Shown here in pieces: positions 1 through 5,497 of a stretch of 21,524 nt of DNA. Source of the stretch: Clostridia bacterium (GTDB lineage Bacteria; Bacillota_A; Clostridia; Christensenellales; UBA1242); the NCBI GenBank assembly GCA_028701635.1, contig JAQVQJ010000006.1, forward strand, positions 1 to 21,524, read 5' to 3'. The notes below the pieces were generated by a model that saw only the letters and a list, made by a program, of their open reading frames with translations, did not search any database and was not told where the DNA came from. Within the stretch, counting starts at the first letter, position 1. The number at the start of each line of letters is the position of its first letter. Made by a program: the position numbers and the translations under genes.

Positions 1-872
1 GTAAAATAAAAGTTCTTTTATTGTCTGGCCCTTCTTCAGCTGGGAAAACTACTAGCTCCAATATTTTATGTTCTTCTCTTGAAAAAAAGGGGATAAACTC
101 TATTGTTATATCACTTGATAATTTTTACATTGACCGATTGAAAACGCCTAAATTAAAAAATGGTGATTATGACTACGAAAATATTACTACACTTGACTTA
201 GACTATTTTAATAACTTTATTGACTCTTTATTAAAATTTCACAGTGCAAAAATGCCAATTTTCAACTTTCTTACAGGAAAAAGGGAAAAAAAGTTTACAG
301 ATATAACAATAGATGAAAAATCTATGATTATAATTGAGGGATTACATGCCTTAAACCCTAATCTTATAAAAAAACACAAACACGAAATATATAAAGTCTA
401 TGTAAATATGAATGCTAATTACACGTTTGACAATTCAATTTTAATACCGGCAAAAGATATAAGATTAATTCGAAGAATCACTAGGGATTTCTTTACTCGT
501 GGATATTCTGCATTAGAGACAATTTCCACTTGGCAAAATGTAAACGATGGCGAAGATAAATGGATTAAACCATTTAAATTAACAGCAAATTACATCATAG
601 ATTCCTCGCATGAATATGAAATTCTATTGTATTCAAAGTATACAACTCCTATATTAAAAAAGTTGATATTTCAAAAAGATAAGCTGCTAAGAAACAAATC
701 TTTAAATAAAACTACGATAGAAAATAGTATTGAAAAAGCAAAATATTTATATATTTCTCTAAAAAAGGCTACTTCAATACTTAAAAATAAAGTCCCTAAG
801 AACTCCCTATTGCAAGAGTTTGTTGGAAAAGCTAAGAATATAATCGAACCTTCTGGAAAAATTTTTAATTAA
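1..872 (+). CDS. Nucleoside kinase of the uridine kinase/phosphoribulokinase family (5' end outside the window)
   Basis: The reading frame is open to the window edge, so only the C-terminal part is present. It reads KIKVLLLSGPSSAGKTT at the edge, a Walker A P-loop, followed by LDNFYIDR, typical of uridine kinase-like enzymes that phosphorylate a nucleoside with ATP/GTP. A TTG at base 21 is an apparent start but is just the Leu codon before the P-loop, so the true start lies upstream. In clostridia such kinase domains often follow a TGS/ThrRS-like N-terminal half; whether that half exists here cannot be seen. The charged region IPAKDIRLIRRITRDFFTRG fits a lid/base-binding segment. The last 66 bp overlap the 3' end of recO on the other strand. 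The family is fairly certain; the substrate is not. Confidence 0.85.
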   Translation, partial: KIKVLLLSGPSSAGKTTSSNILCSSLEKKGINSIVISLDNFYIDRLKTPKLKNGDYDYENITTLDLDYFNNFIDSLLKFHSAKMPIFNFLTGKREKKFTDITIDEKSMIIIEGLHALNPNLIKKHKHEIYKVYVNMNANYTFDNSILIPAKDIRLIRRITRDFFTRGYSALETISTWQNVNDGEDKWIKPFKLTANYIIDSSHEYEILLYSKYTTPILKKLIFQKDKLLRNKSLNKTTIENSIEKAKYLYISLKKATSILKNKVPKNSLLQEFVGKAKNIIEPSGKIFN

Positions 873-1544
873 AAGATTAAGAGAATCTTCAATTCCTTGT
901 TTTTTAAACCTTAAATTTTTAAGTTTTTCATAATCTGTTGTACTAATTATTCGTAAAATTGAATGAGTTAGTGGTTCTATAAGTTCAGCATTTGGGCCTT
1001 TACAACCTATGCAAGTAATTTCTCCAGCCGTATAATCAAAAAATCTCTTCCCTATAAATTCCTGTCCACAAGAAGAGCATTTGTTTAAAGAAAGTTGGTA
1101 GCCCATCGCTTCAAAAATTTTTACAAGGTATTTTATTAAAATTATTTCAACGTCTACATTTTCGTAAGAAAGTGTTTTTAAAGCTCTTAAGGTTTCTATA
1201 AAAAGAGGTTCATTGGACTCTCCTGTTTTACCAACAATCCTTAATGTTTCTAAAATCGAACAACCTGCGTAATATTTATCTAAATCACTTATTATGTTAT
1301 AAAACGACTCTATTATCTCTGCTGAAGTAATGACAAAATAATCATTGCTTTTAGAACTTGCCAAATCGAAATCGGCAAAACAAAAAACCTCTTTCAAAGG
1401 TTTTAGTTTCGCTTTTGGATTTTTTATTCCAATCAATTTTGCACTTACTAGCCCTTTTTCAAGGCTATATATGGTAACAAGTTTATCTTTCTCTTTATAA
1501 TCAATCGAGGAAATTACAATTCCCTTTATCCTTACTTCACTCAT
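807..1544 (-). CDS. recO: DNA repair protein RecO
   Basis: RecO loads RecA on SSB-coated single-stranded DNA with RecR in recombinational repair. The 245-residue product has the expected N-terminal OB-fold start (VRIKGIVISSIDYKEKDKLVTIYS) and a C-terminal zinc site CSSCGQEF...CIGC, matching the four-cysteine RecO type. Length is normal for the family. The ATG at 1544 is preceded by AAGGA with about 7 nt spacing. A 64-codon ORF ends 8 nt upstream, and the two are probably co-transcribed. The 3' end overlaps the convergent nucleoside kinase gene by 66 bp, so both C-termini are encoded on opposite strands of the same DNA. Confidence 0.93.
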   Translation of the reverse strand: MSEVRIKGIVISSIDYKEKDKLVTIYSLEKGLVSAKLIGIKNPKAKLKPLKEVFCFADFDLASSKSNDYFVITSAEIIESFYNIISDLDKYYAGCSILETLRIVGKTGESNEPLFIETLRALKTLSYENVDVEIILIKYLVKIFEAMGYQLSLNKCSSCGQEFIGKRFFDYTAGEITCIGCKGPNAELIEPLTHSILRIISTTDYEKLKNLRFKKQGIEDSLNLLIKNFSRRFDYILSFSNKLLQ

Positions 1545-1552
1545 TATTATCC

Positions 1553-1747
1553 TTAAAAATGATGTTCTTCTCTTTCATTTTTTATAAAAGCTTCGTTTCT
1601 AGCTTGGAAGAACTCACAATAAGCTATTATTGCTGCTCGCCCATTGCCTTTTAAAGTCTGCTCTTTAAAGGCTTTCCAAAAAAACTTTGTGTCTTGGTTG
1701 ATATTATAGGGTATATCTGATATTGATAAATAATATCTTCCTGACAT
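1553..1747 (-). CDS. Small 64-residue protein upstream of recO, possibly YqzL-like
   Basis: The ATG at 1747 has a strong GAGGAGG site 7 nt upstream, which decides the start over the adjacent TTG at 1750. The product is soluble-looking, with no membrane segment. It contains the stretch KFFWKAFKEQTLKGNGRAAIIAYCEFFQ and ends in a charged NEREEHHF tail. In many Bacillota a tiny YqzL protein with an F-W-x-F...G...AYLLY-like pattern precedes recO. The position and the FWKAF/AYCEF pattern suggest a divergent relative, but the match is weak and I would not transfer a function. It is probably in an operon with recO. Confidence 0.7.
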   Translation of the reverse strand: MSGRYYLSISDIPYNINQDTKFFWKAFKEQTLKGNGRAAIIAYCEFFQARNEAFIKNEREEHHF

Positions 1748-1799
1748 CAATCAACCTCCTCTATTTCTTTATAAATTATCTTATGTTTTTATTAATTTA

Positions 1800-1805
1800 A
1801 TTATA
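1800..1805 (-). promoter_or_regulatory. Candidate -10 element for the small ORF-recO operon
   Basis: A perfect TATAAT lies on the minus strand about 53 nt upstream of the SD-led ATG at 1747. Only a weak -35 (TTTACT) is visible, at a long spacing. The rest of the 1748-2036 divergent intergenic region is AT-rich with no other clear structure apart from the truA promoter at its far end. Confidence 0.45.
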
Positions 1806-2021
1806 CACTCACTGAATTTGAAAAGTAAAATTTTTTTGGTAATTTTTGATAATTTTAAAATTTTTGTAGCCTTTGAACAGTTCCACGGAATTTTTCTTAC
1901 ACAGTTAATTTTCTTATAATTTAGTAAAAATCAGCATTTCCTTTAAATTCTTTCATTAATAGATATGAATCATTTTCTAAAACTGACAATTAACTTTTAC
2001 ATTCAATAAAAATTAAATTTA

Positions 2022-2036
2022 TGATATAATCATATT
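2022..2036 (+). promoter_or_regulatory. truA promoter, extended -10, predicted leaderless start
   Basis: TGaTATAAT occupies 2022-2030, followed by 6 nt and then the truA ATG at 2037. With the usual 7-nt distance from the hexamer to the transcription start, the A of the ATG would be +1. No Shine-Dalgarno sequence precedes the ATG and the -35 region is weak, as expected for an extended -10 promoter. Confidence 0.7.
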
Positions 2037-2804
2037 ATGAAAATACTTTTAACTATTGAGTATAAAGGGACTGATTTTGCCGGTTGGCAATCTCAACCAA
2101 ACAAAAGAACAATACAAGGGGAAATAGAATCTGCCCTTTTTTCTCTTTTAGGTGAAAAAATTCAAATTTATGGAAGTGGGCGAACAGACAGTGGAGTTCA
2201 CGCACTGGCACAAACTGCTCATTTTGAAGTCGGAAATCCTCTATTTGAAAAAAAATTCAATAAAAAAGGTGAGTCTCTAACTCAGTTCATTCTTGCCTTA
2301 AATTCAAACCTACCAGCAGATATAAAAATCTTAAAAGCTAAAAAGGTAGCAAGTAACTTTCACTCTCGTTATGATGTGAAAGAAAAAGTCTATCTATATA
2401 AAATGGAAACGAACACGAGAAAGACTTCTCCTTTGTTAAATGGGTTTGTTGGCACATCTAAATATGACCTTGAAATAGAAAAAATGAAAGAAGGATCGAA
2501 ATTCTTAATCGGCGAACACGATTTCACCTCTTTTTCAAGTTCCAATACAGAAATAAAAGATTTTGTACGCACAATTAATTATATAAAGATAAAAAAAGAA
2601 AACGAAAATGTCGTTACTTTTGAAATTTCTGGGAACGGTTTTCTATATAATATGGTTCGTATTATTATCGGTACACTTGTTCAAGTAGGAACATATAAAA
2701 TTGAGCCAAAGGAACTGAAAACTATTTTAGAATCAAAAGACCGCACCAAAGCTGGCAAAACAGCCCAAGCCTGCGGACTTTACTTAAAGAAAGTTAGGTA
2801 TTAA
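2037..2804 (+). CDS. truA: tRNA pseudouridine(38-40) synthase TruA
   Basis: TruA isomerises uridines 38-40 of the tRNA anticodon arm. The 255-residue product has the full family layout: N-terminal MKILLTIEYKGTDFAGWQSQP, the catalytic motif GSGRTDSGVHA with Asp51, and the C-terminal FLYNMVRIIIGTLVQVG and DRTKAGKTAQACGLYL motifs. There is no SD; a TGaTATAAT -10 sits 6 nt before the ATG, so the mRNA is probably leaderless. In many Bacillota truA is just upstream of rplM-rpsI; here it is close to them but on the opposite strand, separated by repeats and a gene remnant, which suggests local rearrangement. Confidence 0.96.
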   Translation: MKILLTIEYKGTDFAGWQSQPNKRTIQGEIESALFSLLGEKIQIYGSGRTDSGVHALAQTAHFEVGNPLFEKKFNKKGESLTQFILALNSNLPADIKILKAKKVASNFHSRYDVKEKVYLYKMETNTRKTSPLLNGFVGTSKYDLEIEKMKEGSKFLIGEHDFTSFSSSNTEIKDFVRTINYIKIKKENENVVTFEISGNGFLYNMVRIIIGTLVQVGTYKIEPKELKTILESKDRTKAGKTAQACGLYLKKVRY

Positions 2805-2871
2805 TTCGTTAACACTTTTTTATTCTAACATCCTATTAAAAATCACATTTATCATTTCAAATATTTTTTAT

Positions 2872-2943
2872 GTCATTCTGAGCAAAGCGAGGAATCCGTA
2901 TGGCTGAAAAGATTCCTCGGTCATTTTATTCCCTCAGAATGAC
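2872..2943. repeat. Nested palindromic intergenic repeat (REP-like hairpin)
   Basis: Outer arms GTCATTCTGAG (2872-2882) and CTCAGAATGAC (2933-2943) are perfect inverted repeats. Nested inside, CGAGGAATC (2888-2896) pairs with GATTCCTCG (2911-2919). The whole could fold as one cruciform or RNA hairpin of about 72 nt. The half-unit GTCATTCTGAG-n-AGCGAGGAATC resembles a short palindromic repeat that I recall from unrelated bacterial genomes. It lies in the 310-bp gene-free stretch between truA and the exonuclease remnant (2805-3114). Confidence 0.75.
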
Positions 2944-3024
2944 AAATACCTGTTTCATTTCTATTTTTCCTTGTGTCATTTTGATCTTTTCCCCTGTGTT
3001 TTTACCTTTCTTTTTTCCCCTTGT

Positions 3025-3052
3025 GTCATTTCGACCGAAGTGGAGAAATCTC
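3025..3052. repeat. Second short intergenic repeat half-unit
   Basis: GTCATTTCGACCGAAGTGGAGAAATCTC is laid out like one half of the 2872 repeat (GTCATT, then a GAAG/AAGCG block, then AATC). A degenerate TGTGTCATTTTG copy sits near 2972. No partner arm is visible, so it would be a lone half. Confidence 0.5.
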
Positions 3053-3063
3053 TTCTTTGATAA

Positions 3064-3090
3064 AAAACACCCGATTGGGTGTTTTATTTT
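3064..3090. terminator. Rho-independent terminator, bidirectional
   Basis: AAAACACCC (3064-3072), loop GATT, GGGTGTTTT (3077-3085). On the minus strand the stem is followed by TTTTTTATC and lies 25 nt beyond the exonuclease remnant stop. On the plus strand it is followed by ATTTTC and could end truA read-through. Confidence 0.85.
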
Positions 3091-3114
3091 CTATTTGACT
3101 TTTTACTGTTTTTT

Positions 3115-3402
3115 TTAATTTTCTCTTTGGCATCCGCCATCTTTCTCTAATTTTTTCTCATCATTAAAATCTTTATCATATTGACCATTAACCTTTCCTG
3201 TTAAAACCTTATTTCCAGACAATTCATTAAACATAAGTAAGAAAGCTTTTGCTGTATGTTCACAATCTGCAAGTGCAGAATGCCTTTCCTTATTAGCAAT
3301 TTCTATATTGTAAACCTTCAGTATGTTATCTAGCGAGCAACGATCAAAAGGAAGTTTATTCTGTAATCTCAAAATTAATGCCATCGTTGCCGTGTCTATA
3401 GC
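3115..3402 (-). pseudogene. 3' remnant of a DnaQ-like (DEDDh) exonuclease gene
   Basis: The frame encodes AIDTATMALIL followed by KLPFDRCSLDNILKVYNI and RHSALADCEHTAKAFLLMF. That is the typical second half of a DnaQ/PolC-type 3'-5' exonuclease domain: the IDT...A segment, the L..L helix, and the ExoIII motif with H and D. The first half, with the DxE (ExoI) and NxxxD (ExoII) metal-binding motifs, is absent. Just upstream the frame meets TAG and, at 3411, the first copy of the structured repeat array. An internal ATG at 3384 could start an 89-residue product, but it has no SD and could not form an active site. I read it as a gene whose 5' part was lost at the repeat boundary. The charged C-terminal tail (DEKKLEKDGGCQREN) may lie outside the domain. 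Confidence 0.8.
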
Positions 3403-3410
3403 ATTTCGTG

Positions 3411-3519
3411 AAAGCTATTAGGCGAGGCTCGGCGGGTTTTGAGGACTGGCTCGTACTCAAATGTACGTGCCAGGTCTCAATAGCCCGACAGAAACGAAGC
3501 ATGCTTTTAAATTATCTCT
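3411..3519. repeat. Structured repeat, copy A
   Basis: The core from 3414 to 3502 is identical to copy C except for one base (GGCGAGG versus GACGAGG). It contains TTTTGAGGACTGGCTCGTAC pairing with GTACGTGCCAGGTCTCAA around a short loop, and CGGG pairing with CCCG. Unlike copies C and D, its outer arms are poorly matched (AAAGC at left, GCTTTT at right). Its left edge abuts the truncated exonuclease gene. Confidence 0.8.
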
Positions 3520-3531
3520 ATCCATACAAAT

Positions 3532-3620
3532 GTAAGAGATAAAAAAAGCCATTAGGCAAGGCTCGGAGAATGAGGCAAGGCAGGAGTTTACATAAACGTA
3601 AATGACTGTCTTATTTTTTG
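3532..3620. repeat. Structured repeat, copy B (diverged, right end lost)
   Basis: The left arm GATAAAAAAAGCCATTAGG and GGCTCGG match copy C. The inner hairpin is sequence-diverged but keeps the shape: CAGGAGTTTAC and GTAAATGACTG flank ATAAAC, with the same mismatches seen in the other copies. AATGAG pairs with CTTATT in place of the second helix. The conserved ACGAAGCAT end and right arm are missing. Its left arm (3535-3549) instead pairs with the right flank of copy A (3503-3519). Confidence 0.65.
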
Positions 3621-3650
3621 AAATTCATATAAATTTGATTTTCCTTAATA

Positions 3651-3780
3651 AGTAAACGATAAAAAAAGCTATTAGACGAGGCTCGGCGGGTTTTGAGGAC
3701 TGGCTCGTACTCAAATGTACGTGCCAGGTCTCAATAGCCCGACAGAAACGAAGCATAATAGCATTTTTTTAACGTTTACT
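3651..3780. repeat. Structured repeat, copy C, over the rpsI 3' end
   Basis: Outer arms 3651-3674 and 3756-3780 form a nearly perfect inverted repeat of about 24 bp (one mismatch and one bulge). The right arm contains the last three sense codons and the stop of rpsI. Inside are GACGAGGCTCGG, then CGGGTTTTGAGGACTGGC... pairing with ...GCCAGGTCTCAATAGCCCG, then AGAAACGAAGCAT. Read in the rpsI direction, the closing arm runs into a seven-T tract (TAATAGCTTTTTTT), so it could act as an oversized intrinsic terminator. The other strand also ends in a T tract, making it bidirectional. Confidence 0.85.
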
Positions 3781-4191
3781 GAATTGTGGTGCTTTTCTTG
3801 CTTTCTTCAATCCGTATTTCTTTCTTTCTTTCATTCTTGAATCACGGGTTAAGAATCCAGCTTTCTTTATCTCTGGACGAAGTGTTTCATCAGATTTTAC
3901 AAGTGATCTTGCGATTCCATGGCAAACTGCTCCAGCTTGTCCTGTAAATCCGCCACCTTTAACATTAACTGCAACGTCATATTTTTTATCCATTCCTGTT
4001 AATACAAGTGGTTGTAATGCAATTTTTCTTAAAAGCTCTTGTTTAAAATACTCATTAATATTTTGTTTATTAATTGTAACAACTCCATTTCCTCCTGGAA
4101 TAAGACGAACTCTAGCAGTAGCTTTCTTACGGCTACCAGTTCCTAAAAAAGCATTAGTTTTAGTTGCTTTTGTTTTCTTTACTTCTGCCAT
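3769..4191 (-). CDS. rpsI: 30S ribosomal protein S9 (uS9)
   Basis: S9 is a small-subunit head protein whose basic C-terminal tail reaches the P-site tRNA. The 140 residues show the N-terminal [16 protein letters not shown], the [19 protein letters not shown] block and the conserved basic end [26 protein letters not shown] lysine-rich extension of about 10 residues precedes the core. The ATG overlaps the rplM stop by one base (TAATG) and has AGGAGG about 9 nt upstream inside rplM, so translation is coupled. The last three codons and the stop lie inside the right arm of structured repeat copy C, which probably terminates the operon. Confidence 0.97.
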   Translation of the reverse strand: MAEVKKTKATKTNAFLGTGSRKKATARVRLIPGGNGVVTINKQNINEYFKQELLRKIALQPLVLTGMDKKYDVAVNVKGGGFTGQAGAVCHGIARSLVKSDETLRPEIKKAGFLTRDSRMKERKKYGLKKARKAPQFSKR

Positions 4192-4634
4192 TAATTTCTT
4201 CCTCCTTTAAGAGTAATTGTTTCTGGTTTTTGTGCTTCATGTGTATGTTCAGCACCTTTATAAATTTTTACTTTCTTTACCATTTCATATCCAATTGGGC
4301 TCTTAGGTAACATTCCTTTAATTGCACGAAGAAGCGCAACATCGCTTTTTTCTTCCATCATCTTTTTAAATTGTGTTTCCTTTAATCCACCTGTATATCC
4401 AGAATAAGTCTTAAAATATTTTTGTGTTAATTTATTTCCTGTTAAAACTGCTTTATCGGAATTTATAATGATAACATAGTCGCCAGTGTCAACATGTGGA
4501 GTGAAAGTAGGTTTATTTTTTCCACGAAGTATTGCTGCAACTTGACTTGCTATTCTACCAAAAGGAATCCCAGTAGCATCAACTAAATACCACTTACGTT
4601 CAACAGTTTCAGGGTTAGCCATATAGGTTTTCAT
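4191..4634 (-). CDS. rplM: 50S ribosomal protein L13 (uL13)
   Basis: L13 is an early-assembly large-subunit protein. The 147 residues match the family from end to end: [95 protein letters not shown]. The ATG at 4634 is preceded by AAGGAG with about 8 nt spacing. It is first in a two-gene operon with rpsI and is transcribed from a TTGACA promoter about 140 nt upstream. The long leader between them may carry autoregulation. Confidence 0.97.
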   Translation of the reverse strand: MKTYMANPETVERKWYLVDATGIPFGRIASQVAAILRGKNKPTFTPHVDTGDYVIIINSDKAVLTGNKLTQKYFKTYSGYTGGLKETQFKKMMEEKSDVALLRAIKGMLPKSPIGYEMVKKVKIYKGAEHTHEAQKPETITLKGGRN

Positions 4635-4772
4635 TGAATTTTCTCCTTAATTTTTTTAGATCGCTATTAGATACATTCGCGTATATCTTCAAACTTTCTA
4701 ATTTTGAGTTTATTTTTCTCTTTACATTGGGGCTAGCAATGCAAGGAAAAAATAACGCCCAAATATTTAGAC
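4635..4772 (-). promoter_or_regulatory. Long 5' leader of rplM-rpsI, candidate L13 autoregulatory leader
   Basis: About 138 nt separate the predicted transcription start from the rplM ATG. In the minus-strand RNA, TTGGGC (4762-4757) can pair with GCCCCAA (4733-4727). The same region can instead fold as CATTG(4741-4737)/CAATG(4729-4725), and these two folds exclude each other. Bacillota are known to have an L13-binding leader before rplM; whether this one matches that family model was not tested. No internal terminator is visible, so regulation would act on translation or RNA stability. Confidence 0.45.
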
Positions 4773-4778
4773 TTGACT

Positions 4779-4807
4779 AGTCTATAATATATTGAGCGGT
4801 TTGTCAA
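4779..4807 (-). promoter_or_regulatory. rplM-rpsI promoter
   Basis: A consensus -35 TTGACA (4807-4802), a 17-nt spacer and -10 TAGACT (4784-4779) on the minus strand predict a start near 4772. Confidence 0.75.
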
Positions 4808-4823
4808 GAGATAATTATCTCTT
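4806..4823. promoter_or_regulatory. Perfect 18-bp palindrome overlapping the rplM -35 element
   Basis: AAGAGATAATTATCTCTT reads the same on both strands and shares two bases with the -35 TTGACA. On the plus strand it is followed by TTATTTAGTTTTTTATTT, terminator-like, but no plus-strand gene ends here. On the minus strand no T tract follows, so it is not a terminator for the small gene upstream. An operator for the ribosomal-protein promoter is possible. Confidence 0.45.
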
Positions 4824-4866
4824 TTATTTAGTTTTTTATTTGTGATATTCTAGTAAAGAAAAACTA

Positions 4867-5118
4867 CTATAAAGCTAAAATTATTAATGCTACAAGAAGC
4901 AATATTAATCCAAAGGCTTTAATTGTTATGTAAACCTTATTATTGTTCTCAACTGGCTTATCTCTATCCTCTGCCTTTCTAGCGACTCTTGTTATTCTTC
5001 TTGCAAGGAAAACTGTAGCAAGTCCTAAAACTGCTAATATTAATCCTATAATAACATGTGGTTCTTGTAATCTTAATAAAAATGCTGTAAAGTCAATTAA
5101 CATAAAATTGATATTCAT
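4867..5118 (-). CDS. Small membrane protein, two transmembrane helices, unknown function
   Basis: The 83-residue product starts at the ATG at 5118, preceded by CGAGG 4-5 nt upstream; a longer frame to 5175 would run back through the promoter. It has one hydrophobic helix (roughly residues 20-40, VIIGLILAVLGLATVFLA), a charged loop RRITRVARKAEDRDKPVENNNK, and a second helix at the C-terminus (IKAFGLILLLVALIILAL). The positive charge after helix 1 predicts a cytoplasmic loop with both ends outside. I do not recognise the family. It is transcribed divergently from the XRE regulator gene from a strong promoter. Confidence 0.75.
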   Translation of the reverse strand: MNINFMLIDFTAFLLRLQEPHVIIGLILAVLGLATVFLARRITRVARKAEDRDKPVENNNKVYITIKAFGLILLLVALIILAL

Positions 5119-5146
5119 AAAAACCTCGTTATTTAAAGTATGTTTG

Positions 5147-5175
5147 ATTATATCATTTTTTTCTAAAAAAAGCAA
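5147..5175 (-). promoter_or_regulatory. Promoter of the small membrane protein gene
   Basis: -35 TTGCTT (5175-5170), 17-nt spacer, extended -10 TGaTATAAT (5155-5147). This gives a leader of about 20 nt carrying the SD. Confidence 0.75.
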
Positions 5176-5199
5176 GTGGCAAATTTAAAAATAACTTTA

Positions 5200-5240
5200 T
5201 TGTCTTCAAGACAATTGAAACTATCACTAGCTTAATAGTG
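5200..5240. promoter_or_regulatory. Two palindromes upstream of the XRE gene (candidate operators)
   Basis: TTGTCTTcAAGACAA (5200-5214) is a perfect 7+7 palindrome about a single central base. CACTAgcttaaTAGTG (5225-5240) is a second, shorter one whose right arm runs into the extended -10 of the XRE promoter. Both lie between the XRE gene and the divergent membrane-protein promoter, as expected for autoregulation by an HTH dimer. Confidence 0.5.
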
Positions 5241-5253
5241 GCATAATATTTAT
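5239..5253 (+). promoter_or_regulatory. XRE gene promoter, extended -10, predicted leaderless start
   Basis: TGgCATAAT (5239-5247) is followed by 6 nt and then the ATG at 5254. No SD is present, so the predicted +1 coincides with the start codon. Confidence 0.6.
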
Positions 5254-5484
5254 ATGAGAAAAAAGTTAAGTACAAGAAAATGCTTATTCGCAGAAAGGAT
5301 TAGGGAATTACGTGAACAAAAAGGATTAAAGCAAAACGAACTAGCAAAAATATTAGGTTTTGGTTTAAGTGCAATTAGCGACTGGGAAACTCGTGGAAAA
5401 GAACCAAGTTTTAGTACATTAATGGAGTTATCTATTATATTCGGTGTACCAAGTGATTATTTATTAGGACTAGAAGATTTATAA
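5254..5484 (+). CDS. XRE-family helix-turn-helix transcriptional regulator
   Basis: The 76-residue protein is a stand-alone Cro/C1-type HTH domain: RIRELREQKGLKQNELAKILGF, then GLSAISDWETRGKEPSFSTLMELSIIFGVPSDYLLGLEDL. The pattern (Q-x-x-L-A in helix 2, S-x-x-S-x-W-E in helix 3, P-x-x-x-x-L-x-x-x-x-x-x-x-x-Y-L-L-G at the end) is clear. It has no effector domain, so it probably senses through dimerisation or a partner. comEC follows 13 nt downstream with no SD or promoter of its own, so the two are likely co-transcribed. Two palindromes upstream suggest autoregulation. Confidence 0.9.
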   Translation: MRKKLSTRKCLFAERIRELREQKGLKQNELAKILGFGLSAISDWETRGKEPSFSTLMELSIIFGVPSDYLLGLEDL

Positions 5485-5497
5485 AAGTTAAAAACAA

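Noticed and set aside
2900..3118. Plus-strand 72-codon ORF
   Set aside because: It runs through the palindromic repeat, the half-repeat and the terminator hairpin; it has no SD and its composition is that of translated intergenic repeats.
3411..3780. CRISPR array
   Set aside because: There are only three copies, of about 90-130 nt, internally structured and diverged, with no regular short spacers and no cas genes.
3651..3780. Hammerhead or other known self-cleaving ribozyme
   Set aside because: A GAAAC segment is present, but the CUGANGA core is not, and the helices do not form a three-way junction.
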